31,638 nucleotides of DNA. Source: Candidatus Peribacter sp. UBA2144. GTDB lineage: Bacteria; Patescibacteriota; Gracilibacteria; Peribacterales; Peribacteraceae. How positions within the stretch are numbered: position 1 is the first letter of the stretch; each line of letters opens with the position of its first letter. The notes under the pieces were generated by a model. It worked only from the letters and a program-made list of their open reading frames with translations. It did not search any database and was not told the origin of the DNA. The stretch spans positions 478-32,115 of the forward strand of contig DCXE01000015.1 of NCBI GenBank assembly GCA_002328295.1, read 5' to 3'. The translations under genes were made by a program, and so were the position numbers. This document shows positions 13,706-20,687 of this stretch, piece by piece.

Positions 13706-14161
13706 ATGAAAATACGACTAGTAAGGGATGGAGATTACGCTGCAATAGCTCGACTTCGTAAGCAAACCATTCGCAATGTGAATTCAAAAGATTACTCAGA
13801 AAAAATTATTCAAAACTGGTTATCTATGAGAAGTGCTCAAGATTTTCGGAAAAGTGCAGACGAATGCAAACGATGGGTAGCAATTGAAAATGAGAAAATA
13901 ATCGGATTCTGTGAACATAATTTTGAGTGTGAAGTATCAAGAATATATGTGCACAAGAATTATCTTCGAAAAGGTGTGGGCTCTAGATTACTGGAGGTAG
14001 CAGAAGCCTCTCTTGAAAAGCTTGGATGTAAAGAAATTCGTATTGAATCAACAATTACGGCAAAGGACTTTTATAAGATCAGAGGGTACCGAGTTACCAA
14101 AAAAACTACATTCAAGGAAGACGGGACTACTATCTTCAAAATGCTTAAAAAGCTTTCTTAG
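13706..14161 (+). CDS. GNAT-family N-acetyltransferase
   Basis: A 151-residue single GNAT domain. The N-terminal strand-helix is MKIRLVRDGDYAAIARLRKQ. Motif A reads SRIYVHKNYLRKGVGSRLLE, with the acetyl-CoA pyrophosphate loop RKGVGSR, followed by the C-terminal IRIESTITAKDFYKIRGYRV typical of small GNATs. The substrate cannot be inferred. TACACT (13694-13699) ends 6 nt before the ATG. It is a single-gene unit in the accessory block, and its stop codon overlaps the first direct repeat. Confidence 0.85.
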   Translation: MKIRLVRDGDYAAIARLRKQTIRNVNSKDYSEKIIQNWLSMRSAQDFRKSADECKRWVAIENEKIIGFCEHNFECEVSRIYVHKNYLRKGVGSRLLEVAEASLEKLGCKEIRIESTITAKDFYKIRGYRVTKKTTFKEDGTTIFKMLKKLS

Positions 14162-14189
14162 TTGTAATAACCTCCAACCACCCGCTCCA
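14160..14189 (+). repeat. Direct repeat, left copy, flanking unknown gene
   Basis: A 30-bp sequence starting AGTTGTAATAACCTCCAACC and ending ACCCGCTCCA. The copy at 14970-14999 differs at three positions. The last nine bases (CCCGCTCCA) equal the 3' end of tRNA-Gly at 13271-13279. Confidence 0.75.
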
Positions 14190-14218
14190 TTGACAAAAGG
14201 CTAGTTTTAGTATTAAAT
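14190..14218 (+). promoter_or_regulatory. Promoter of unknown gene 14226-14930
   Basis: TTGACA (14190-14195), a 17-nt spacer, TTAAAT (14213-14218), then 7 nt to the ATG. It has a consensus -35 and a leaderless layout. Confidence 0.65.
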
Positions 14219-14225
14219 ACTTATC

Positions 14226-14930
14226 ATGCCTTTACAGAAGTATGCTGAGGGGGCGGGCCATGAAGTTTTTGAGGATTCTGAGGATCCTGATGTTTTAGTT
14301 AAGAAACCCAAGCCGCTACACAAGAGACATTTTGATTTCCACCGTGTGCAAGAAGACTTGAGACTTGCGCACAAGCATTTTGGTGATTATTTACCAGAAA
14401 CAACTGTGCAGAAGAATGATGCCATCAAGGATGATTATCTCGTTCGGCAAGAACGCATTTACAATGCGCAACACATTAATCCAGTACTGTTGAGAAAGGA
14501 TGATATTCGTACTGATGTAGAGAGCATTCTTCATCTAAACCGAGCTGCACTAGATGTAGACGGATGTGGTTTAGACTTTATCGGTCTAGAAGGCTCAGGA
14601 AAGTGTGTACTTGCAAGTGCCGAAAAGTTACGAGGTAGCATAGTCGAAACACTTCTTATTAGACCAGGGTTGTATTTTGGTAAAACGATTGAAAGAGGGA
14701 CACCTCTCAATTTTCCGAGAGAAGCTGAGGATTGGTGGAAAAGAGGAGAAACAACTCCTGAAATTTCCAATCTTGTATATGGGGAATCTAAGAATAGACA
14801 AGGTGTATTTGTCATTGATCTTTCTTTGGTTCGTACACGTGGTTTGGGAATGTATGAGAAAGTTCGTTCAGGAGTCTTACAGTGCTGGAATAAGCACCTT
14901 CTACGTAAATACTTTGACTTAACCATGTAG
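14226..14930 (+). CDS. Unknown protein, possible kinase-like fold, 234 aa
   Basis: I do not recognise the family. Its motifs are in an order that recalls small protein-kinase-like folds: an early strand ending DVLVKKPK (possible ATP Lys), LPETTVQK and YLVRQERI (possible hinge), a central helix with LNRAALD, and VFVIDLSLVRTRG, where IDLS might replace DFG. The classical HxD catalytic loop is not seen, so this is a weak suggestion. There are no membrane segments. The gene has its own promoter and is bracketed by 30-bp direct repeats, so it looks like a mobile or duplicated single-gene cassette. Confidence 0.7.
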   Translation: MPLQKYAEGAGHEVFEDSEDPDVLVKKPKPLHKRHFDFHRVQEDLRLAHKHFGDYLPETTVQKNDAIKDDYLVRQERIYNAQHINPVLLRKDDIRTDVESILHLNRAALDVDGCGLDFIGLEGSGKCVLASAEKLRGSIVETLLIRPGLYFGKTIERGTPLNFPREAEDWWKRGETTPEISNLVYGESKNRQGVFVIDLSLVRTRGLGMYEKVRSGVLQCWNKHLLRKYFDLTM

Positions 14931-14969
14931 TTACCATTTGCACACAAACCTCTAACAAGACTTCATCCC

Positions 14970-14999
14970 AGTTGTAATAACATCCAGCCACCCGCTCTA
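14970..14999 (+). repeat. Direct repeat, right copy, flanking unknown gene
   Basis: 27 of 30 bases match the copy at 14160-14189, in the same orientation, 810 bp away. The two copies enclose exactly one gene with its promoter. Confidence 0.75.
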
Positions 15000-15033
15000 G
15001 CGATTATCAAATAAAAAAATCTCAATGACTTAT

Positions 15034-15063
15034 TTGCTATTAAGCAATATTTTGCTATATAAT
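15034..15063 (+). promoter_or_regulatory. Promoter of methyltransferase gene
   Basis: TTGCTA (15034-15039), an 18-nt spacer, consensus TATAAT (15058-15063), then 7 nt to the ATG. Confidence 0.65.
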
Positions 15064-15070
15064 CAACATT

Positions 15071-16096
15071 ATGCATAACAACGCACACTGCTCTCCGGAT
15101 CACTACAACTCAGAAACTTATTATGAGACAGTCCGTATCGAGCGGGGGTACACAAATGGTCTGACACCAGAAGAAGTGTACAAACGAGAAGCAGATTTCG
15201 CACTGAGGGCATCGGGTCTTACGAGTCCTGATATGTTCGGAGAGAATACTGGAGTACTTGATGTGGCATGTGGCGCTGGATATCACGCGTTTGTTATGAG
15301 CGATATGTTGAATCGAGAGGTGCCTATTCATGCCTGTGATCCTGCAGGGGAACTCGGTGAACTGGCTAAGGCCAAACTACTTGCTAGAGAGAGGCAAGGC
15401 ATTCATGACCGCATCACATTCACGTTCGGCAAACAAGCGATGATGCAGCAATTATCAAGAAACTCACTTGGAGAGAGTCGCTACCGCCTTATTACCGTCT
15501 TGGGAGATTCCTTTGACATGAATGTGCATGATACACAGCAAGCACTCATGAACCTCTGCAACATACTCGAGCCGGGTGGAAAAGTGGTCCTGCAGTTTAG
15601 ACAACGCGATCCTCAAGTTTCCACTCAACAACAAGAAAATCAACAGCAAAGAATAGAAGCACGCAGAAGAGAACTTGGAATTGTTGCTGAGCCATATTCA
15701 GACGATGGTGGTTCGCAATCCGCAATGATTTTGCGTGATACCAGGAATGGAGGTGCTTTCTTCCGGAGGTATATTGACTGTGACGGTTGTCCTGATCCGC
15801 AACGAACTGAGGAGTATCAAGTAGGCCGATCCGAAGCTGGAGAGAAAATCTGGGTACACAACTCGGGCATTCAATATAAAACAATTGAAAGAGCCTATTT
15901 TGCCCCCAGCGCAGAACCACATAAGTTTCCGCATGTGATGATCAATTCTTTCCTACGGGAAGAGTCACTTCCCACTTCTCGAAGAATGTTTGAAGACGCA
16001 GGCTTCGAGAATGTTGAACTCAAAACTCCAGAGAATGAAGATGAATATCTCGGTGGACATCGCATTATGGCATATGTTGCCAGCAAACCTGTTTAG
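15071..16096 (+). CDS. Class I SAM-dependent methyltransferase
   Basis: Motif I is TGVLDVACGAGYHAFV (about residues 61-76), followed by the acidic residue of strand 2 in IHACDPAGEL and the motif IV region YRLITVLGDSF. Then come NLCNILEPGGKVVLQFRQRD (post-motif strand) and a 130-residue C-terminal part with the aromatic-rich FFRRYIDCDGCPD. It has 341 residues. The substrate is unknown; small-molecule or sugar methyltransferases share this layout. Its stop overlaps that of the convergent cupin gene. It has its own leaderless promoter and belongs to the accessory block next to tRNA-Gly. Confidence 0.82.
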   Translation: MHNNAHCSPDHYNSETYYETVRIERGYTNGLTPEEVYKREADFALRASGLTSPDMFGENTGVLDVACGAGYHAFVMSDMLNREVPIHACDPAGELGELAKAKLLARERQGIHDRITFTFGKQAMMQQLSRNSLGESRYRLITVLGDSFDMNVHDTQQALMNLCNILEPGGKVVLQFRQRDPQVSTQQQENQQQRIEARRRELGIVAEPYSDDGGSQSAMILRDTRNGGAFFRRYIDCDGCPDPQRTEEYQVGRSEAGEKIWVHNSGIQYKTIERAYFAPSAEPHKFPHVMINSFLREESLPTSRRMFEDAGFENVELKTPENEDEYLGGHRIMAYVASKPV

Positions 16097-16431
16097 TCGA
16101 TCGATGGCCAGCGGATAGTAAGTAATGTGCAGTCGGAAATTGCTCGAAATGAATGAGAAACATTCTGCCATATCACATAATCACCAGGTTTATTTAGTTC
16201 AACTTCCTCATCTGGAAATACTGTTACACATTCACCACTAATCAGTATAGAAATGGTTTGTTGTTCAATTGCAGGTGCCCATTCTTCTCGTTCCCAACCT
16301 GCCTTTGCGGTGCCCCATTTCATTTCTAAATCACTTGAGCACATTGGTGAATCCTTTGGCAAAAAATGTCCCAAGAACCATCCTTGATAATCATTTGTAT
16401 CAGATGCATTTCCTTTGAAGATATTATTCAT
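16093..16431 (-). CDS. Small cupin-like protein
   Basis: A 112-residue protein with a likely single cupin barrel: EMKWGTAKAG, then TISILISGECVTVFPDEEVELNKPGDYVIW (the GE...FP strand and the KPGDYVIW turn, quoted as SGECVTVF and KPGDYVIW), NVSHSFRAI with the last metal-ligand-like His, and the end LTIRWPSID. The first cupin HxH is not evident, so metal binding is doubtful. Databases sometimes label such proteins signal peptidase, which the sequence does not support. It is convergent with the methyltransferase gene, with overlapping stops. Confidence 0.65.
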   Translation of the reverse strand: MNNIFKGNASDTNDYQGWFLGHFLPKDSPMCSSDLEMKWGTAKAGWEREEWAPAIEQQTISILISGECVTVFPDEEVELNKPGDYVIWQNVSHSFRAISDCTLLTIRWPSID

Positions 16432-16465
16432 GATTGAAGAATAGCATAGGTATCATCTTCAAATT

Positions 16466-16500
16466 TCAAAAAAAGCACACAAACTTTCGCTTGTGTGCTT
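16466..16500 (-). terminator. Rho-independent terminator after cspA
   Basis: On the minus strand AAGCACACAA, loop GCGAAAGT, TTGTGTGCTT and a further T run (hairpin 16473-16500, T run to 16467). It separates cspA from the cupin gene. Confidence 0.85.
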
Positions 16501-16517
16501 CTTTGATTTCCAAGGAA

Positions 16518-16712
16518 TTAAACCTTCTTAACTTGCTCGGCTTTGGGACCTTTGTCTCCGCTGCCTTCTTCGAACTCAACTTCATCTCCTTCCTGAAGAG
16601 CATCGAAAGCTACGTCAACCAGGTCGGCTGAGTGGAAGAAAATGTCATCGCTTCCTTCGCGGGAAATAAAACCGAAGCCATTTAGAAGCTTCTTTATTGT
16701 ACCTGTGGCCAT
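16518..16712 (-). CDS. cspA: Cold-shock protein, CspA family
   Basis: A 64-residue single cold-shock domain binding single-stranded RNA/DNA. RNP1 reads NGFGFISRE and RNP2 DDIFFHSADL, followed by LQEGDEVEFEEG and GPKAEQVKKV, the full family pattern. The loop Trp-type residue of KGFGFI-like proteins is absent as usual in short forms. It is monocistronic, with a terminator 18 bp downstream. About 150 bp separate it from yidD, leaving room for a 5' leader, as is common for cold-shock genes. The promoter position is unclear. Confidence 0.95.
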   Translation of the reverse strand: MATGTIKKLLNGFGFISREGSDDIFFHSADLVDVAFDALQEGDEVEFEEGSGDKGPKAEQVKKV

Positions 16713-16860
16713 AAAAATATGGTGAAAAAAAGTAGAAATGTAAATCTTACTATGAAGAGAAGCATTTCCACCTCATTCAAAACTAAGCTTACGCGAGAAA
16801 CCATAGCATAATTTTCTTACAATATGGGAAATTCTCATCTTTTTTTGGCGAAATATGCTC

Positions 16861-17136
16861 CTATTTCACCATTGTCTCAATTTTTTCATCACTCAGCTTC
16901 CTCCAAGGATTGCATCCAAGTACTCTTTTTGTAGTCAGAACACCCCCAACAATGACACCTTTTTCCTGAATTTGCCTTTTTCCGTACTCAGAACAAGTTG
17001 GATGGTGTCGGCAATATCCATATGAATGAAGATCTTTAAAAGCTCCATGATCGGGTGACAGAGTCTTCTGATAAAGCTCGATTATCTTAATGGCCAGAAT
17101 TCTTGGTATCAAGATAGGATTGCGCAAAGGGGACAT
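16861..17136 (-). CDS. yidD: YidD-family membrane protein insertion factor
   Basis: A 91-residue protein. The signature runs IELYQKTLSPDHG, then YGYCRHHPTCSEYGKRQI with the conserved Cys residues, EKGVIVGG, TKRVLGCNPW. The family assists YidC/Oxa1-dependent insertion at the inner membrane through an amphipathic N-terminal helix (here IPRILAIKII). Its usual neighbours rnpA, rpmH and yidC are not here, so it is displaced from the classical cluster. It is divergent from the small membrane genes at 17173-17757. Confidence 0.92.
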   Translation of the reverse strand: MSPLRNPILIPRILAIKIIELYQKTLSPDHGAFKDLHSYGYCRHHPTCSEYGKRQIQEKGVIVGGVLTTKRVLGCNPWRKLSDEKIETMVK

Positions 17137-17172
17137 AGGAATGTAGACTTAATATACCCTTTCTCCTTACTT

Positions 17173-17442
17173 ATGTCTTTGGAACAATTGCTTGCCGGAC
17201 TCCAGATCTCCGTTGCGATTTTAATCATAATTCTTCTTTATCATGCTCTTTTCATAGCCGTAGATTTAAGAAAAATACTCAGACGCGTAGATGGTCTAAC
17301 AAGCCAGATAGAGGAGGTGATTATGAAACCTATATCAATGGCGGATTGCATTTTCCAGTGGGTGACTGATTACATAGAGGAGGATAATAAGAAGAAGAAG
17401 AAGGGGGGCAAAAGCAAGAAGGGCAACAAAAAGAGCAAATAA
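17173..17442 (+). CDS. Small single-pass membrane protein, Lys-rich tail
   Basis: An 89-residue protein of unknown family. One hydrophobic segment (about 10-33, ISVAILIIILLYHALFIAVD) is followed by a helical region with LRKILRRVDGLTSQIEEVI and a C-terminal tail of Lys/Gly (EEDNKKKKKGGKSKKGNKKS). The tail could bind nucleic acid or acidic lipid. TATACC lies 14 nt before the ATG as a possible -10. The next gene, also a small membrane protein, follows by 18 nt, so the two are likely co-expressed. Confidence 0.7.
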   Translation: MSLEQLLAGLQISVAILIIILLYHALFIAVDLRKILRRVDGLTSQIEEVIMKPISMADCIFQWVTDYIEEDNKKKKKGGKSKKGNKKSK

Positions 17443-17460
17443 TTTCTATCCATTTTTATT

Positions 17461-17757
17461 ATGCCAAAGAAAAAAGAATCTTCATCTGTTATCGAGGCTG
17501 CACTAGTTGATTCAATAGATCATTTAAATGATTCCGTCCAACGTTTAACAAAAAGATCTCGTGCAATAGTAGAATCCAGCAAAAGCTATGGAATATATTT
17601 CTTGCGTGGGGTTATGTATGGATTGGGATTTTTGTTTGCTTTTGTAATAGTTATCCCGCTAATTGTCTGGATGCTCCAATATATTGAATGGGTCCCAATG
17701 CTGGGAGACTTCATTGCAAATATAATCGAAAGGATTGAAGAGGTTTCGAAACTCTAG
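17461..17757 (+). CDS. DUF5665-like small membrane protein
   Basis: A 98-residue protein. After a polar helix (HLNDSVQRLTKRSRAIVESS) come YFLRGVMYGLGFLFAFVIVI, the hydrophobic core, and VPMLGDFIANIIERIE, which matches the pattern of DUF5665 proteins (FxxGxxxGLG, then PxLGxFI). Function is unknown for the family. The stop codon lies in CTCTAGAG and overlaps the stop of the convergent gene at 17754. Confidence 0.75.
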   Translation: MPKKKESSSVIEAALVDSIDHLNDSVQRLTKRSRAIVESSKSYGIYFLRGVMYGLGFLFAFVIVIPLIVWMLQYIEWVPMLGDFIANIIERIEEVSKL

Positions 17758-18257
17758 AGTATAGGTTGTTTGTCTATGAATACTCTTATGAACAGTCTCT
17801 TAACGACGTCATAAGAAGCTTCCACAATATTGGCAAGCAATGTGTTCAGCCTTCTTATTTTTGAATAAAGCTCATTGAGTTTGTGGGCATTGCCGGGCCT
17901 GGATATTCTGCGAGTTGCATGGCGTACTTGTTTTCTAAGGGCTTTGACCTCTTTTTCTATATGCTTTGCCAATTCTTTTCTTACAACTTTTTCAACCGGA
18001 ATATTCTTGATTGCTTGATTGCGGGGAGAGGCACCTCCGGCACCAGACTTACCGCCTTTCTTTGACTTGCCGCCTCCGCCCATATCGCCCGACTTATCTT
18101 CTCCCATTCTCTCGGAAATGTTTCCAAGCAGATTAATGGTCTCGATAAGGCCCTCCAGTTTCTGGGGTTGTTCCACTATCAGTGCTCCGGATGTTTCTTT
18201 TGATTCGGTGAGCTGTTTGCCTTTTTCGGGGGAAGCCGGGGCTGTGCCCATACCCAT
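17754..18257 (-). CDS. Unknown Gly/Lys-rich helical protein, 167 aa
   Basis: I do not recognise it. The N-terminal third is polar and rich in Pro, Ser and Glu. A low-complexity Gly/Lys linker (GGGGKSKKGGKSGAGGA, about 68-84) joins it to a basic helical C-terminal half (HIEKEVKALRKQVRHATRRI, then LNELYSKIRRLNTLLANIVE). The Lys/Gly linker resembles the tail of the 89-aa membrane protein encoded just across at 17173, so the two may have shared origins or shared use. There is no transmembrane segment. It starts MGMGTAP with two possible ATGs. Confidence 0.65.
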   Translation of the reverse strand: MGMGTAPASPEKGKQLTESKETSGALIVEQPQKLEGLIETINLLGNISERMGEDKSGDMGGGGKSKKGGKSGAGGASPRNQAIKNIPVEKVVRKELAKHIEKEVKALRKQVRHATRRISRPGNAHKLNELYSKIRRLNTLLANIVEASYDVVKRLFIRVFIDKQPIL

Positions 18258-18294
18258 ATATTTTCTCTTATTTACGCGAAAAAGTCAATATCTG

Positions 18295-18412
18295 AGAGGA
18301 ATCAGAGGAAGCAGAAGAAACAGAAGAAACAGAGGAGAAATCCTCTAGATTCTATGTAGACGTAGTCCTCTGACTCTTCTGACTCCTCTGATTCTTCTGG
18401 TTCTTTCTAGTC
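18295..18412. repeat. Purine/pyrimidine inverted repeat (GAAGCAGAGGAATC family)
   Basis: The left arm is rich in AGAGGAATCAGAGGAAGCAG and GAAGAAACAG units, and the right arm in CTCTGACTCTTCTGACTCC and GATTCTTCTGG. It is related to 4352-4430, about 20575-20692 and 30643-30736. It lies between two gene 5' ends, so it is not simply a terminator here. Confidence 0.6.
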
Positions 18413-18414
18413 GG

Positions 18415-18423
18415 TGCTACAAT
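18415..18423 (+). promoter_or_regulatory. Extended -10 promoter of HIT gene
   Basis: TGCTACAAT (TGn plus TACAAT) ends 10 nt before the ATG at 18434. It places the start at MVEDTIF and not at the ATG at 18422, which lies inside the -10. Confidence 0.5.
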
Positions 18424-18433
18424 GACAATCACT

Positions 18434-18775
18434 ATGGTTGAAGATACAATCTTCCACAAAATCGTTCGAAAAGAAGTCTCCTCAGACATCGTATATGAGG
18501 ATGAAGAGGTTCTTGTTTTCAAAGACATTAATCCCAAGGCTCCAACTCATCTTCTATTTATTGCCAAGAAGGAGGAAGACTTCGTATCATCAATTATTGA
18601 TCTTACAGAAGAGACTGCTCATGTTCCTCTTATGTTAATCCGCAAAGCTCAAAAGTTTGCAAAAGAGAAAGGGATCGACGGGTACAAACTTACGTTCCAT
18701 GTTGGCGAAGGCGGGGGACAGGTAGTTTTTTACCTGCATCTTCATTTGATGAGTCAGACAACAATTGACAGTTGA
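18434..18775 (+). CDS. HIT-family protein (Hint-like), altered C-terminus
   Basis: A 113-residue protein starting MVEDTIFHKIVRKEV, like Hint nucleotidyl hydrolases, followed by VFKDINPKAPTHLLFI and GGGQVVFYLHLHLM. In Hint proteins this last block is HxHxHxx. Here the first His is Tyr, while the central (nucleophile) and last His remain. The usual LGGR-W tail is replaced by SQTTIDS, encoded by the edge of an AATTGACAGTTGAC repeat. It may keep purine-nucleotide binding with changed activity. It is divergent from the Gly/Lys-rich gene and convergent with rpsA. Confidence 0.82.
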   Translation: MVEDTIFHKIVRKEVSSDIVYEDEEVLVFKDINPKAPTHLLFIAKKEEDFVSSIIDLTEETAHVPLMLIRKAQKFAKEKGIDGYKLTFHVGEGGGQVVFYLHLHLMSQTTIDS

Positions 18776-18900
18776 CACGCTCGTCCCGCGCCTACGGGAC
18801 TCGCTTTTAACAATTAACAATTTGAAATTGACACTTGTAGTCAACTGTCAAAAGCCCCGCTTCAGCGGGGCGTGTTAATTGTCAATTGTTAACTACTTAC
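18762..18900. repeat. Complex inverted repeat between HIT gene and rpsA
   Basis: ACAATTGACAGTTGAC at the left and GTCAATTGTTAAC at the right frame two GC hairpins: GTCCCG/CGGGAC followed by TTTT (plus-strand terminator candidate for the HIT gene), and GCCCCGC/GCGGGGC (rpsA terminator). The left edge reaches into the HIT coding sequence. Confidence 0.65.
18850..18871 (-). terminator. Rho-independent terminator of rpsA
   Basis: On the minus strand GCCCCGC, loop TGAA, GCGGGGC, then TTTT, about 40 nt past the rpsA stop. Confidence 0.7.
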
Positions 18901-18906
18901 AGTTAT

Positions 18907-20331
18907 TCAGGAGTTATAACCTGCTGCCTCAGCCTCTTTTGTATTGTTGAAGTACACGCGGTTCTCATCCTTAATCTTTTTTCCCTGTGCGGAATCAGAA
19001 GCGTAGTACTTCTTGCCTGTTTTGGAGGCGACAAATGATTCGGAATCCGAAGATCCAGAAGAATCCGACGATTCCGAGGGTTTTTCATTATCCTTGGATT
19101 CCTCGGCTGCCTCGGTCTCCTTTTTATCCTTTATCTCTTTTGTCTCCTTTTTCTCCTTTTTAGATGCCTCTTCCTCTTCTTTGGCTTTAGCTTCCTCCTC
19201 CTCGCGCTCCTTCTTGATCCTTTCAAGTGTCGCTTTATCAATTGGCTTTAGTGCTTTGATCGAAAGTCCGATCCTGCGTTCATCAATATCAATGTTAATT
19301 ACCTGCGCATCTATCTTTTCCCCGATTGTAAGAACCTCAGAAGGATCAGTAACTTTGTGATGTGCGAGCTCGGTTAAGTGAACAAGCCCATTAATGTCAT
19401 TCTCGAGCTTAACAAAAGCACCATAGTCAGCAAACCGTACAACTGCACCCTGAACTTTTTTGCCGACAGGATATCTTTCTGCAATTTCTTCCCATGGATC
19501 TTTGGTCAACTGTTTGACGGAAAGTGAAAGCTTATCTCCATCTAATCCAATAACTTTGATCTTCAGGCGGTCGCCGGATTCAGCGAATTCTGCAGGGTTC
19601 TTTACGTGGCCCCAGGCAATTTCGGATATGTGCACCAATCCCTCCAGCCCTTCGAAGGCTACGAAGAGGCCGAACTTAACTATTCCTGTAACCAGGCCTT
19701 CTTTCACATCACCGACTTTTAGATTTTCAAGAGACTTAGCACGTTCTTCTGACATTGCTTCGCGTTCAGAAACTACTATCTTTCCAGATTCCTCGTCCAT
19801 AGTAATTATTTTTACCGTAAATTTGTGTCCTATGTATTTAGACAGCCTGTTAATGATTTCCATAGCATCAGCGTTATTTACTCTTGGATAATGGAGAGGT
19901 GCAAGCTGGCTAACAGGCAAGAAGGTTCGAATTCCATCGATATTTGCCAGAAGTCCTCCCTTATTTGCTTCTTGTGGAACAAATTCCATCGTTTTTTCTC
20001 CGTCGATCAGATCGTGGAAACGGTCCCAAGCCTTTTGCTGGCTTGCCATTCTAAGGCTAAGGACTACCATTCCTTCTTCGTTGTCTTCCTCTAGAACCAT
20101 TGCGAAAACTTCGTCACCGATCTTTAGTGCTCGGAAGGTATTGAAAGAATCTCTGAGCTCACGACCACTGACGATTCCGGTAGTTCCACCCTTAATGTCG
20201 AGTAAAAGCTTGTTTTTACCCCGAAATACAACTGAACCTTCTACCAGCTCCCCGGGGCGCATTCGCAAAATTGGAGGAGCGCTTTTTATAAGATCCTCCA
20301 TAACCGTGTTCTTTGTAACTGTTGATGCCAT
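18907..20331 (-). CDS. rpsA: Ribosomal protein S1, four S1 domains plus Ada-like tail
   Basis: A 474-residue protein. Four S1/OB repeats lie at about 29-96, 112-183, 199-268 and 284-355. The third (VTGIVKFGLFVAFEGLEGLV) and fourth (VRFADYGAFVKLENDINGLV) are the most canonical. A Glu/Lys-rich linker (about 370-430) joins a C-terminal motif at 433-474, SFVASKTGKKYYASDSAQGK then RVYFNNTKEAEAAGYNS. This resembles the small Ada-type metal-binding module (YHP..C...K.....F....EA...GY) but has no Cys. S1 helps recruit mRNA to the 30S subunit, which is notable where Shine-Dalgarno sequences are rare. A hairpin terminator follows. No other ribosomal gene is adjacent. Confidence 0.9.
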   Translation of the reverse strand: MASTVTKNTVMEDLIKSAPPILRMRPGELVEGSVVFRGKNKLLLDIKGGTTGIVSGRELRDSFNTFRALKIGDEVFAMVLEEDNEEGMVVLSLRMASQQKAWDRFHDLIDGEKTMEFVPQEANKGGLLANIDGIRTFLPVSQLAPLHYPRVNNADAMEIINRLSKYIGHKFTVKIITMDEESGKIVVSEREAMSEERAKSLENLKVGDVKEGLVTGIVKFGLFVAFEGLEGLVHISEIAWGHVKNPAEFAESGDRLKIKVIGLDGDKLSLSVKQLTKDPWEEIAERYPVGKKVQGAVVRFADYGAFVKLENDINGLVHLTELAHHKVTDPSEVLTIGEKIDAQVINIDIDERRIGLSIKALKPIDKATLERIKKEREEEEAKAKEEEEASKKEKKETKEIKDKKETEAAEESKDNEKPSESSDSSGSSDSESFVASKTGKKYYASDSAQGKKIKDENRVYFNNTKEAEAAGYNS

Positions 20332-20687
20332 AGTAAAAAAGTAACTGAATTAAATAAAACTCAAAAATCTTTTCCTTCTCTCCTCTCCCCTCTGGGGAGA
20401 GGGTAGGGTGAGGGGTGGTCGTATTGTCAATTTACAGGCAAAACTCCATTTCATACAAAAGATTTGGTGCAAGTAGAAAGGATAAAGTAGATGGAGGCTG
20501 CTGCCCTTGCACGAGCAACAACAACCTCAGTGGTTATAGGATCTCAGGTGAGCGGTGTTTGTGTCAAGAAAAATAACAAAGAAGCAGAGGAATCAGAGGA
20601 AACAGAAGAAGCAGAGGATCATGTCAAAACAGCATCTGAAGATTATTCCTTCTGGTTCCTCTGTTTCTTCTAACTCTTCTGTTTCCT
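20332..20687. other. Gene-free stretch with several repeats
   Basis: No convincing gene. It holds the 9-bp-stem hairpin CCTCTCCCC/GGGGAGAGG (20382-20402) followed by GTAGGGTGAGGGG, a widespread bacterial repeat type. An inverted pair GTGCAAG/CTTGCAC lies around 20468-20512. From about 20575 it continues as the GAAGCAGAGGAATC purine repeat whose pyrimidine arm reaches the stop of the TraC-like gene. An ATG-started 60-codon ORF at 20491 is mostly repeat sequence and is not called. Confidence 0.6.

Noticed and set aside
19013..19891. Long plus-strand ORFs opposite rpsA
   Set aside because: Ser-rich shadows of the Glu/Lys-rich S1 linker and S1 repeats.
20460..20520. SRP RNA or tRNA-like element around the GTGCAAG/CTTGCAC inverted pair
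   Set aside because: Only one 7-bp stem can be drawn and the SRP loop motif is absent.
20491..20673. Plus-strand 60-aa ORF with an EAEESEETEEAE stretch
   Set aside because: Most of it is the purine arm of a dispersed inverted repeat; no promoter or family is seen.
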